Source: Paraburkholderia sp. UYCP14C
Lineage (GTDB): Bacteria; Pseudomonadota; Gammaproteobacteria; Burkholderiales; Burkholderiaceae
DNA: 64,000 nucleotides
Assembly: GCF_004197395.1 (NCBI RefSeq)
Contig: NZ_SELS01000012.1
Span: forward strand, 62,001 to 126,000
Direction of reading: 5' to 3'
Below are positions 10,038 through 20,256 of this stretch, one piece after another. Position 1 is the first letter of the stretch, and the number at the start of each line of letters is the position of its first letter. The notes under the pieces were generated by a model that did no database searches, was not told where the DNA came from, and worked only from the letters and a program-made list of their open reading frames with translations. The translations under genes and the position numbers were made by a program.

Positions 10038-11819
10038 ATGGATGCCCCGGACGACGGATTCGTGCTAGCTGGAAGCCTCGAAGAGCTGCGAGCGAAGAGA
10101 CGCTGTGTCGTCCAGGGTGGCCATGGCCCGATCCTCGTCATCTGCGAGCGCGAGCGGGTCTTCGCCCTCGACAACCGTTGCCCCCACATGGGATTCCCGC
10201 TTGAGCGGGGCGCTGTCGAAGACGGCATCCTCACCTGTCACTGGCACCATGCCCGCTTCGATCTGGAAAGTGGCTGCACCTTCGACCTTTGGGCAGACGA
10301 TGTCCCGAGCTACGAAGTCCAGCTGCGCAATGGCGACGTCTGGGTCGCAACCATGTCGCGTCATCCCGATGCTGCCGCTCACTGGCGTCGACGGCTTGCG
10401 GATGGCCTCGCACACGATCTTGGACTCGTGATCGCCAAGGCCGTGCATGGTCAACTCGCCACCGACGTGTCCCACGCCGATATCGTCCGGCAGATCGCGC
10501 TGTTCGGAGCACAGAACCGTGACGGCTGGGGGGTGGGTCTCACGATACTCACATCGCTTGGCAGCCTGTTGTCGATGCTGCCGCAAGGCGACGTCTACCT
10601 CGCCCTCTTCCACGGCGCGCGCCGCGTGGCGGCCGACTGTGACGGCGAGGCGCCGCGGCGGGAACGTGCGCCGCTGTCGAGCCGACCCGAGGCCGCCACA
10701 CTCTGCCGCTGGCTGCACCTTTGGACCAACGTGCGTCATCGCGAGGCCGCCGAGCGCACGCTGTTGACCGCGATTGCCTCCGGTCTTCCGCCCGCCGTGC
10801 TCGCGGATGCCCTGCTGTCGGCCGGGACCGCGCGAGCCTTCGCGGACTCCGGTCATTCGCTCGACTTCATCAACAAGGCGTTCGAGTGCCTCGATCTGAT
10901 CGGCTGGGAGCACGCGTCCGCTGTGCTTCCGACTGTGGTGGCCCAGATGGTGAGCGCGCGTGGCGCCGAGGAATCCACCGCCTGGCGCCAGCCCGTTGAC
11001 CTTATCGCGCTGTGCGGCGAAGCAGCCAGCCAGATGTCGGACCTTTTCGCTGCCGGACGCAGCGCGCAAGGCTGGTCGAATCACGCGGCGCTAGCCCGAG
11101 AGCTGCTTGCAGACGATCCGGCGAGAATCATCGACTCGCTGAAGGCGGCGCTCCACGCAGGCGCCACGCCTGCTGACCTCGGACAGTCCCTCGCCTACGC
11201 AGCGGCGTTACGCGTGGCTCGCTTCGGTAATGCCAACGAGTACGCCGACTGGGACACCGCGCATCATGTGTTTACCCACGCCAACGCGCTCCACCAGATG
11301 CTCAGGCGCGTTGGGGCCGCGAGCCTCGACAGTCGCCTCACGGCCATTCGCGGCATCTTGCATGGAGCCATGGCGCTCTACCTTGCACGGTATCTGAACG
11401 TTCCACCGGCCCGCATCCCGGGTGACGACAACGACCGTCTCGACGACCTTCCTGCCGATGAGGGATCGATCCGAACGGCCTTGCTCGACGCCTTCGATCG
11501 GCAGCGCCAGGTCGATCTTGCGGCGAAACTCGTGGCGCGCCATCTCACGCTCGGTCATCCGCCGAAGGCACTGATCGCCACGCTCGCGTATGCCGTGCTG
11601 CGTGAAGATGCCGGCTTTCACGCCTATCAGATGCTGGAGGCCGGCGTCCGGCAGTTTGCCGTATGGGGCGATACTGCCGAAGGAAGGCACGTTCTCATAG
11701 CGGTCGTCCGCTATCTCGCGGCCCATTCACCGACAGAACGTGGAATGCTGCAGACGGCCGACATCGCGCGGCGCCTGATGCTGGGCGGCGAATTGCATCA
11801 GGTAGCTGGAGCCGCTTAA
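10038..11819 (+). CDS. Rieske [2Fe-2S] protein with long C-terminal helical domain
   Basis: 593 residues from the ATG preceded by TAGGAGG. Residues 1-110 form a Rieske domain: NRCPHMGFPLERG and TCHWHHARFDLESG supply the two Cys and two His ligands. The remaining 480 residues are alpha-helical, with no recognised catalytic motif but several His-rich helices (GHSLDFINKAFE, DTAHHVFTHANALHQM, LVARHLTLGHPPKAL). This is not a ring-hydroxylating oxygenase alpha subunit: the expected D/E-x-x-H-x(4)-H iron site was not found. The tail may resemble questin-oxidase-like helical proteins, a weak guess. It stands alone; no reductase gene is adjacent. Confidence 0.85.
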   Translation: MDAPDDGFVLAGSLEELRAKRRCVVQGGHGPILVICERERVFALDNRCPHMGFPLERGAVEDGILTCHWHHARFDLESGCTFDLWADDVPSYEVQLRNGDVWVATMSRHPDAAAHWRRRLADGLAHDLGLVIAKAVHGQLATDVSHADIVRQIALFGAQNRDGWGVGLTILTSLGSLLSMLPQGDVYLALFHGARRVAADCDGEAPRRERAPLSSRPEAATLCRWLHLWTNVRHREAAERTLLTAIASGLPPAVLADALLSAGTARAFADSGHSLDFINKAFECLDLIGWEHASAVLPTVVAQMVSARGAEESTAWRQPVDLIALCGEAASQMSDLFAAGRSAQGWSNHAALARELLADDPARIIDSLKAALHAGATPADLGQSLAYAAALRVARFGNANEYADWDTAHHVFTHANALHQMLRRVGAASLDSRLTAIRGILHGAMALYLARYLNVPPARIPGDDNDRLDDLPADEGSIRTALLDAFDRQRQVDLAAKLVARHLTLGHPPKALIATLAYAVLREDAGFHAYQMLEAGVRQFAVWGDTAEGRHVLIAVVRYLAAHSPTERGMLQTADIARRLMLGGELHQVAGAA

Positions 11820-11831
11820 CGCGTGGCGTTA
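11817..11831 (+). terminator. Short hairpin overlapping the Rieske gene stop codon
   Basis: TAACGC-GTG-GCGTTA, with perfect 6-base arms, begins at the TAA stop. There is no T-run, so termination activity is doubtful. Confidence 0.3.
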
Positions 11832-11917
11832 GTCGATTGATAAGCGCCGACCGGGTCGCGCTCGAACTACCGGCACGCGACGCCAAGCCTGCCGAGTCGA
11901 GCGCCGGTAGTCTCCCG

Positions 11918-11943
11918 CAGTGCCTCCATGCAGTGCCTCCATG
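11918..11943 (+). repeat. Tandem 13-base duplication
   Basis: CAGTGCCTCCATG occurs twice head to tail just outside the 3' end of the dihydropyrimidinase gene. Probably a slippage product; no function seen. Confidence 0.8.
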
Positions 11944-11954
11944 CGTTGCCGCGT

Positions 11955-13427
<1,473 letters not shown>

Positions 13428-13454
13428 TCAGTTGAACATTGACGCTTGAAACGC

Positions 13455-14958
13455 TCACGCACTCGCAACACTCGGCCGCCGGCTCTTACCGACCTTCATC
13501 ATCACGCCGTAGACGAGTGCCGCAATCGCGAGCCCCACGAACCACGCATAGGTGTAAATGCTTTTGAACGCGTCGGGCACGGAGGAAAACACCGTCGGGA
13601 ACGCGATGTTGAGAAAGCCCGGCAGGTTCGGCAGCACACCGGCGATCAGCGCAATCACGGCAGCCGGATTCCAGCCGTTCGAGTACGCGTATTCGCCGTT
13701 TTCGTCGAACAGCTGGGCCGTGTCGAGACGCGTGGCGCGAACCAGAAAGTAGTCGACCATCAGGATGCCGGCCACCGGCCCGAGCAGCGCCGAATAACCG
13801 ACGAGCCACGTGAAGATATAGCCCTGCGTGGTGGCGAGGATCTTCCACGGCATCATCACGATGGCGATGGCCGCGGTGATCAAGCCGCCCGCCTTGTACG
13901 AAATGCCCTTGGGCCAGAGGCTCGAAAAATCGTAGGCCGGCCCGACGAGGTTCGCGGCGAGGTTGCAGCACATCGTGTCCAGGGTGAGGATGACGAGCGC
14001 GATGCCCACGCCGACGCCCTCCATGCGGCTCGTGAGATCGATCGGATCCCAGATCGCCTTGCCGTAAATCACCACCGTCGCCGAGGTCACGACCACGGAG
14101 ACCACCGACAGCAACGCCATCGGAATCGGCAGGCCGATGGCCTGGCCCACGAACTGGTCTTTTTTGCGTTTTCGCGAAACGCGTGAAGTCGGGAATGTTG
14201 AGCGCGAGCGTCGCCCAGAAACCCACCATGGCCGTGAGGCTCGGCCAGAACGTCGCCCAGAACAGGCCCGCCTTCTGGCCGCCGGCGGCGAACTGCGACG
14301 GCTGCGACAGCATCGAGCCCACCCCGCCTGCCCTCGAACAGGCCCACCACACGAGCACCGCGCACATCACCACCTTGATGGGCGCGGACCAGCTTTCGAG
14401 CCAGCGGATCGAATCGGTGCCGTGCAGGATGAAGTACAGCTGAAACACCCAGAAGATGAGAAAGCAGCTGGCCTGGCCGATCGAAATGCCGAGAAACGGC
14501 AGCGCGTCGCCCACCAGCGCGTTGTGCGTGAGGATGTTGACGAGCGTATAGATCGCGCTGCCGCCCAGCCATGATTGAATCCCGTACCAGCCGCATGCCA
14601 CGACGGCGCGCAGCATCGCGGGCAGCTTCGCGCCCTGGGTGCCGAACGAAGCTCGCACCAGCACCGCATAAGGAATGCCGTACTTGGTGCCCGCATGACC
14701 GATCAGCAGCATCGGCACGAGCACGATCAGATTGCCGAGCAGCACGGTGAGCACCGCCTGCCACGGCGACATGCCCTGCTCGGTCAGGCCGGCGGCGAGC
14801 ATGTAGGAGGCGATGTTCATCACCATGCCGACCCATAGCGCCGCGAAGTGATACCAGCGCCAGGTACGCTGCGCGGCGCCGGTGGGCGCGAGATCATCGT
14901 TGTATAGCTCGCTTTCGGCGCGGCGCGCGTTGGCGTCGACTGCTAGGGGCTGGCTCAT
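13455..14958 (-). pseudogene. NCS1-family nucleobase permease, interrupted by a one-base frameshift
   Basis: Two overlapping frames together spell one NCS1 (uracil/hydantoin/allantoin type) transporter of about 500 residues. The first (from 14958) runs from MSQPLAVDANARRAESELYN through ALNIPDFTRFAKTQK. The second resumes as DQFVGQAIGLPIPMALLS and ends at 13455. The shift falls in a six-A tract (plus-strand T-run 14160-14165); five As would restore the conserved join AKTQKDQFVGQ. As written, translation runs on with about 210 unrelated residues. It is either a real inactivating mutation or a homopolymer sequencing error. It lies between preA and the dihydropyrimidinase gene and would import uracil, thymine or dihydropyrimidines. 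Confidence 0.88.
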
Positions 14959-15012
14959 CGGGTGGGTTCTCCGTCGCTTGTCGTGGGTCCGGCTCAGTCC
15001 TGCTTCAAGGTG

Positions 15013-16293
15013 TCAGGCGGCTTTCGGGTCGGCGACGCGCGCCGGGTTGTTCGGGTGCGTGGTCCAGTTCTCGTAGCGCTCGCCCGAATCGACACGCTCC
15101 ATCGTGATGCATTGGTCCACCGGGCAAACATGCATGCATAGATTGCACCCGACGCAGTTCGCATCGACCACCTCGAAGTGGCGCTTGCCGTCGCGCGTGG
15201 CGGTGATCGCCTGATGCGAGGTGTCTTCGCAGGCGATGTGGCAGAGCCCGCACTGGATGCAGCGGTCCTGATCGATACGGGCCTTGATGTCGTAGTTGAG
15301 GTTCAGGTATTGCCAGTCGGTGACGTTCGGCACCGCGCGGCCGCGAATGGCGTCGAGGCTCGCGTACCCTTTGTCGTCCATCCAGTTGGATAGACCGTCG
15401 ATCATGTCGCCGACGATCCGGAAGCCGTAGTGCATCGCGGCGGTGCAGACCTGCACGCTGCCCGCTCCCAGCACGATGAATTCCGCGGCGTCGCGCCAGT
15501 CGGAAATGCCGCCGATGCCGGAGATGGGCAAGCCATGCGTTTGCGGGTCGCGCGCAATCTCCGCGACCATGTGCAGCGCGATCGGCTTCGCGGCGGGACC
15601 GCAATAGCCGCCATGCGTGCCCTTGCCGTCGACGGTGGGCAGCGGCGCCATCACGTCGAGATCGACACCGACGATCGAGTTGATCGTGTTGATCAGCGAG
15701 ACGCCGTCCGCACCACCCTTCATCGCCGCGCGCGCGCCGTGACGGATGTCGGTGACGTTCGGCGTGAGTTTCACGAGGCACGGCAGGCGCGTGCCTTCCT
15801 TCACCCAGCGGGTGACCATTTCGATGTACTCGGGCACCTGCCCCACCGCCGCGCCCATGCCGCGCTCGCTCATGCCGTGCGGACAGCCGAAGTTGAGTTC
15901 GACGGCGTCCGCGCCGGTGTCTTCCACCTGCGGCAGGATCCACTTCCAGTCGTCCTCGTTGCAAGGGACCATCAGCGAGACGATGAGGGCCCGGTCGGGC
16001 CAGTCCCGCTTCACCTGCGCGATTTCCTTGAGGTTCACGTCGAGCGGCCGGTCGGTGATCAGCTCGATGTTGTTCAGGCCCGCGATGCGCTGGCCGCGCC
16101 AGGTGGTAGCGCCGTAGCGCGAACTCACGTTCACCACGTGCGGGTCGAGCCCGAGCGTCTTCCAGACCACGCCGCCCCAACCCGCTTCGAACGCGCGGTT
16201 GACGTTGTAGGCCTTGTCGGTGGGCGGCGCGGAAGCGAGCCAGAACGGGTTGGGCGATTGAATGCCGGCAATCGTGCAGCGCAGGTCGGCCAT
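15013..16293 (-). CDS. preA: NAD-dependent dihydropyrimidine dehydrogenase subunit PreA
   Basis: 426 residues. The N-terminal part is a dihydroorotate-dehydrogenase-like FMN barrel (SPNPFWLASAPPTDKAYNV, ELNFGCPHGMSERGMGAAVG with the active-site region). The C-terminus holds two [4Fe-4S] ferredoxin motifs, RCIQCGLCHIACEDTS and CVGCNLCMHVCPVDQC. With PreT it reduces uracil and thymine to the 5,6-dihydro forms, step one of the pathway. The gene starts 48 bases after preT ends, and the permease gene follows 54 bases on. Confidence 0.96.
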   Translation of the reverse strand: MADLRCTIAGIQSPNPFWLASAPPTDKAYNVNRAFEAGWGGVVWKTLGLDPHVVNVSSRYGATTWRGQRIAGLNNIELITDRPLDVNLKEIAQVKRDWPDRALIVSLMVPCNEDDWKWILPQVEDTGADAVELNFGCPHGMSERGMGAAVGQVPEYIEMVTRWVKEGTRLPCLVKLTPNVTDIRHGARAAMKGGADGVSLINTINSIVGVDLDVMAPLPTVDGKGTHGGYCGPAAKPIALHMVAEIARDPQTHGLPISGIGGISDWRDAAEFIVLGAGSVQVCTAAMHYGFRIVGDMIDGLSNWMDDKGYASLDAIRGRAVPNVTDWQYLNLNYDIKARIDQDRCIQCGLCHIACEDTSHQAITATRDGKRHFEVVDANCVGCNLCMHVCPVDQCITMERVDSGERYENWTTHPNNPARVADPKAA

Positions 16294-16341
16294 GATGCGA
16301 CTCCTTCGTTTGATCTGGATTCGGTGCAGCTTTCGCGCGGC

Positions 16342-17727
16342 TCAGGCGGCTCTCGCGGACTGATTCGCAAGGAAGCGGTCGATCGCGTGCGCGGCGAGCT
16401 TGCCGTCCTGCACGGCCTGGACGGTCAGATCGGCCGCGCCGTGGCCGGCACAATCGCCACCGGCGAAAACGCCCGCGAGCGAGGTCGCGCCATCCGCATC
16501 CACGGCGATGCGCGTGCCTGCCTCGGTCAGTTGCAGCCCGTCGAGGCCCGCGGGTAAGAGCTTCTGGCCAATGGCCTTCAGCACCATATCGGCCTCCACG
16601 CGCACGATCTCCCCCGTGCCGAGCAACGCGCCGGATGTATCGAGCGCCGTGCGCTCGAATTCCACCGCCCGCACCTGCGTGTCGCCGACGATTCGCAGCG
16701 GCTTCATCCACTCGGCCAACGTCACGCCCTGGGTGCGCGCGAATTCCAGCTCGGCCCAGGTGGCGCTCATCTGTGCCGCGCCGCGACGATAGGCGAGCGT
16801 CACCTGCTGCGCACCCAGCTTGCGGCTTTGCACGGCGGCGTCGATTGCCGTATTGCCGCCTCCGAGCACCACCACCTTGCGGCCGACGGGCACGCTGGAC
16901 AGGTCATCGGCCGCGCGCAAACGTGCGATGAAATCCACCGCATCGAGCACGCCGTCGAGCGATTCGCCTTCGATGGAGAGCGCATGCGTGCCGCCGAGTC
17001 CGACGCCGATGAACACCGCGTCGTACGCCGCGCGTAGCTCCGCCAGCGTCACGTCATGCCCCAGCCGCTGGCCCTGGCGCAGTTCGATCCCGCCGATGGA
17101 AAGCAGCCATTGCACTTCGCGCTGCGCATAGTCGTCGACGGTCTTGTACGCCGCGATGCCGTACTCGTTCAAGCCGCCCGGCTGTTCGCGCGCGTCGAGT
17201 ACGCTCACGCGATGCCCGGCAAGCGCGAGCGTATGCGCACAGGCGAGACCCGCGGGCCCCGCGCCGATCAGCGCAACGTGACGGCCTGTGTCGCTCGCGC
17301 GCTTGAACAGCGCAGGGGCACCGGCCGCTTCGCGCGCCATCTGGAAGTCGGTCGCATGACGTTGCAGCGCGCCGATCTGAACCGGCTCGCCATCCTGATG
17401 ATTTCTCACGCAGGCGCCTTCGCAGAGAATTTCGGTGGGGCACACGCGCGCGCACATGCCGCCCAGCGGGTTCGCGCTCAGAATGTCGCGCGCCGCGCCC
17501 TTCAGATTGCCGTTGCCGATCTTGCGGATGAAGGCGGGAATGTCGATGCCCGTGGGGCACGCGTTCACGCAGGGTGCGTCGTAACAGTAATGACAGCGGT
17601 CGGCCGCGATCACGGCCGCGCTCGCGGAAAGCGGCGGCGCGACGTCGGCGAAATTGCAGCCGAGTTGCTCGGCGCTGAGACGGCCTGGGGCGATGCCGTC
17701 GGCGGCATTCGAGGTGGTCTGGGACAT
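16342..17727 (-). CDS. preT: NAD-dependent dihydropyrimidine dehydrogenase subunit PreT
   Basis: 461 residues from the ATG with AGGAG seven bases upstream. The N-terminal region carries the Fe-S Cys clusters CHYCYDAPCVNACPTGIDIP and ANPLGGMCARVCPTEILCEG, as in the GltD/PreT family. The FAD site is VALIGAGPAGLACAHTLA and the NAD(P) site VVVLGGGNTAIDAAVQS. It passes electrons from NAD(P)H to PreA. It is second in the operon, 126 bases after the amidohydrolase gene. The split PreT/PreA form is the usual bacterial arrangement of dihydropyrimidine dehydrogenase. Confidence 0.96.
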   Translation of the reverse strand: MSQTTSNAADGIAPGRLSAEQLGCNFADVAPPLSASAAVIAADRCHYCYDAPCVNACPTGIDIPAFIRKIGNGNLKGAARDILSANPLGGMCARVCPTEILCEGACVRNHQDGEPVQIGALQRHATDFQMAREAAGAPALFKRASDTGRHVALIGAGPAGLACAHTLALAGHRVSVLDAREQPGGLNEYGIAAYKTVDDYAQREVQWLLSIGGIELRQGQRLGHDVTLAELRAAYDAVFIGVGLGGTHALSIEGESLDGVLDAVDFIARLRAADDLSSVPVGRKVVVLGGGNTAIDAAVQSRKLGAQQVTLAYRRGAAQMSATWAELEFARTQGVTLAEWMKPLRIVGDTQVRAVEFERTALDTSGALLGTGEIVRVEADMVLKAIGQKLLPAGLDGLQLTEAGTRIAVDADGATSLAGVFAGGDCAGHGAADLTVQAVQDGKLAAHAIDRFLANQSARAA

Positions 17728-17853
17728 CCGGATGCTCCTTGCGAGGCAAAACACGGGTCCGCCGGCCGTGCGCGTGATGCGCGCGGCCGGTACAGGGGGA
17801 ATCGCTGGAAAGACAGCGCGGCTCTGAGACCGCTTTGGTTCAATCGTCGTGCG

Positions 17854-19119
17854 TCAGCCAGGCTCGCTCGCGCGTTCGAGCATCGCGTGCAGCAGGACGT
17901 TCGCGCCGGCTTCGATCCATTCGATCGTCGCGTCCTCGACTTCGTTGTGGCTGATGCCGTCGATGCACGGCACGAACACCATCGAGGTCGGCGCGACCGT
18001 CGCGAGATAGCACGCGTCGTGACCCGCGCCCGACACGATGTCGCGGTTCGAATAGCCGAAGCGCTCGGCCGCCGCGCGCACGGACTTCACGCACGCCTCG
18101 TCGAACGGCACGGGCGCGTAGTAGAAAATCTGCTCGACGTCGGCTTCGAGCTTGCCCTGCTCCGCGATCTTCGCGATGCCTTCGCGCAGCTCGGCGTTCA
18201 TCTGCGCCAGCACCTCGTCCTGCGGATGGCGAAAGTCGATCGTGAAGAACACGCGGCCGGGAATCACGTTGCGCGAGTTCGGATGCACCTGCATCATGCC
18301 GACCGTCGCGCATGCGAGCGGCGCGTGACGCAGGCCGATTTCGTTGACGAGCTGCACGACACGCGAGGCACCCAGCAGCGCGTCGCGGCGGCGCGGCATC
18401 GGCGTAGGCCCCGCGTGCGCCTCCTGCCCCGTCAACACGACTTCGTACCAGCGCTGGCCTTGCGCGTCGGTGACCACGCCGATCGTCCTGTTTTCGGCCT
18501 CGAGTATCGGTCCTTGTTCGATGTGCAGTTCGAACGCAGCGTGAATCTTGCGGCCGCCGCACGGCAACGCGCCCGCGTAGCCGATGCGCTGCAATTCCTC
18601 GCCGATGGTCTTGCCGTCCACGTCCTTGCGCGAAAGCCCATATTCAAGCGTGAATACGCCCGCAAAGACGCCGGAGGCGACCATCGCCGGCGCGAAACGC
18701 GAGCCTTCTTCGTTGGTCCAGATCACCGTTTCAATCGGGCGCTCGGTCTCGATGCCGTAATCGTTGAGCGAGCGAATCACCTCCAGCCCGCCGAGCACGC
18801 CATAGATACCGTCGAAGCGCCCGCCGGTGGGCTGCGAGTCGGCGTGCGAGCCGGTCATCACGGGCGGCAGATCGTTGTTGCGCCCCGCGCGGCGCATGAA
18901 CACGTTGCCCATCTGGTCGACACTCACCGTGCACTGCGCCTCTTTCGCCCATTGCACGATCAGATCGCGGCCCTGCCTGTCGAGGTCGGTCAGCGCGAGA
19001 CGGCATACGCCGCCTTTGGGTGTGGCGCCGATCCGCGCCATCTCCATCAGGCTGACCCACAATCGCTGGCCGTTCACGTGAATCGCGGTCGTCAGCGCGG
19101 CTTCGCTTACTGCGTCCAT
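17854..19119 (-). CDS. Zn-dependent beta-ureidopropionase / N-carbamoyl amino acid amidohydrolase (M20 family)
   Basis: 421 residues. The binuclear-metal M20 pattern is present: GSHADSQPTGGRFDG, WTNEEGSRFAPAM, FELHIEQGPILE and a late His in SGAGHDACYLA. In many family members the first motif reads GSHLDSQPTGG; here Leu is Ala. Allantoate amidohydrolases and L-carbamoylases share these motifs, but the operon (PreT, PreA, dihydropyrimidinase) makes N-carbamoyl-beta-alanine/beta-aminoisobutyrate the likely substrate, completing reductive pyrimidine breakdown. It is the first gene of the operon, facing the TetR regulator across a 350-base divergent region. Confidence 0.9.
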   Translation of the reverse strand: MDAVSEAALTTAIHVNGQRLWVSLMEMARIGATPKGGVCRLALTDLDRQGRDLIVQWAKEAQCTVSVDQMGNVFMRRAGRNNDLPPVMTGSHADSQPTGGRFDGIYGVLGGLEVIRSLNDYGIETERPIETVIWTNEEGSRFAPAMVASGVFAGVFTLEYGLSRKDVDGKTIGEELQRIGYAGALPCGGRKIHAAFELHIEQGPILEAENRTIGVVTDAQGQRWYEVVLTGQEAHAGPTPMPRRRDALLGASRVVQLVNEIGLRHAPLACATVGMMQVHPNSRNVIPGRVFFTIDFRHPQDEVLAQMNAELREGIAKIAEQGKLEADVEQIFYYAPVPFDEACVKSVRAAAERFGYSNRDIVSGAGHDACYLATVAPTSMVFVPCIDGISHNEVEDATIEWIEAGANVLLHAMLERASEPG

Positions 19120-19240
19120 ACGTGTTCCTCCTGTCCGTGTTCGTCAAACGTGCGTGCATGCCACCGTGTGGGGCGCGAAGAGCGATGACGGTGCACGCCC
19201 CGATGGCACTATGCGGCTGCTGAAAACCCGCCCTTCGAAT

Positions 19241-19258
19241 CCTGTCCGATTGGACAGG
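19241..19258. promoter_or_regulatory. Perfect operator-like dyad in the pyrimidine operon/TetR divergent region
   Basis: CCTGTCCGATTGGACAGG has 7-base perfect arms around GATT. It lies 122 bases before the amidohydrolase ATG and about 210 bases before the TetR gene. Size and symmetry fit a TetR-family (RutR/PydR-like) operator controlling both directions. Confidence 0.7.
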
Positions 19259-19467
19259 TTTTAGACGATAAACTTCGCGAATTCAATACGGAGTTACGAG
19301 CGAGAAGCGTGCCATTGATGCTGCAGTGCGCGAAAAGCACGCGAGCGTGCGCCTTGCGCGTTTGTCCCGATGCGGATGAATACGCGACGCACTTGCATCG
19401 TGGCTACAATGAAGCCGACATGCACGCGGCCGACGCGCACCTCATTTCTCTTGAACGGACGAACCCC

Positions 19468-20187
19468 ATGCGCAACGACGACCCCACCACGCGAGCCGCG
19501 TCCCTCGGGACGCGCGGCACCGCGCTGGCGCAGCCAGCCGCTGACGCAACGCACGAGCCGCGTCGGCGCAAAGCCTCGATTCGCGCGTCCAATGAATCCC
19601 ATCTGCTCGCCTGTGCCGAAGCCGTGTTCGCCGAACGCGGCTTCGAAGGCGCGAGCACGGCGCTGATTGCGGAGCGCGCAGGCTTGCCGAAAGCCAATCT
19701 GCACTACTACTTCCCGACCAAACAGGCGCTGTACTGGCGCGTACTCGACGATGTATTCGAGGAATGGAACGCGGCGGCCAACCTGTTCGATGCAAGCGAC
19801 GATCCGGTCGAGGCGATAGGCGGTTACGTGCGCGCCAAGATGGCGCTGTCCCGGCGCCGCCCGCTCGGCTCGAAAGTGTGGGCCAACGAAATCATCAGCG
19901 GCGCGGCGCACATGCAGGAGATCCTGCTCGAACGTGTGAAGCCGTGGATGGACACACGTGTGAAGCTGATCGAGCGATGGATAGCCAAAGGCCTGCTCGC
20001 GCCCGTCGACCCACGAACGCTGCTCTTCATGATCTGGGCAACCACGCAGCACTATGCCGATTTCGAGGCTCAGATATACGCGCTGTCGGGCAAGCGCGCG
20101 CTATCGACGAAGCGCTTCGAGGCCACCACGGAAGAAGTGGTGAGCATGATCCTGCGAGCGAGTGGAGCGCGATCGCCGGGTCCGTGA
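19468..20187 (+). CDS. TetR family transcriptional regulator, RutR-like
   Basis: 239 residues from the preferred ATG (MRNDDPTT); in-frame ATGs lie at 19420 and 19309, so the N-terminus is not certain. The TetR helix-turn-helix is ASTALIAERAGLPKANLHYY, and the C-terminal half (WANEIISGAAHMQEILLERV, MIWATTQHYADFEAQI) is of the RutR/YcdC kind. RutR senses uracil or thymine in E. coli; its placement opposite the pyrimidine operon supports the same ligand here. Likely target: the dyad at 19241-19258. Confidence 0.9.
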   Translation: MRNDDPTTRAASLGTRGTALAQPAADATHEPRRRKASIRASNESHLLACAEAVFAERGFEGASTALIAERAGLPKANLHYYFPTKQALYWRVLDDVFEEWNAAANLFDASDDPVEAIGGYVRAKMALSRRRPLGSKVWANEIISGAAHMQEILLERVKPWMDTRVKLIERWIAKGLLAPVDPRTLLFMIWATTQHYADFEAQIYALSGKRALSTKRFEATTEEVVSMILRASGARSPGP

Positions 20188-20256
20188 AAACGAGGTCGCC
20201 GCACCCTGCAGTGATTGCAGTACAGACTCTCCAGTCGATGAACCGCCGCCTGGCAT

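Noticed and set aside
15005-16711. Second minus-strand long frame overlapping preA and preT
   Set aside because: Different frame from the clear PreA protein, very Arg-rich, no motifs.
17056-19188. 710-codon plus-strand open frame over the pyrimidine genes
   Set aside because: Antisense to PreT and the ureidopropionase-type gene; no recognisable protein features.
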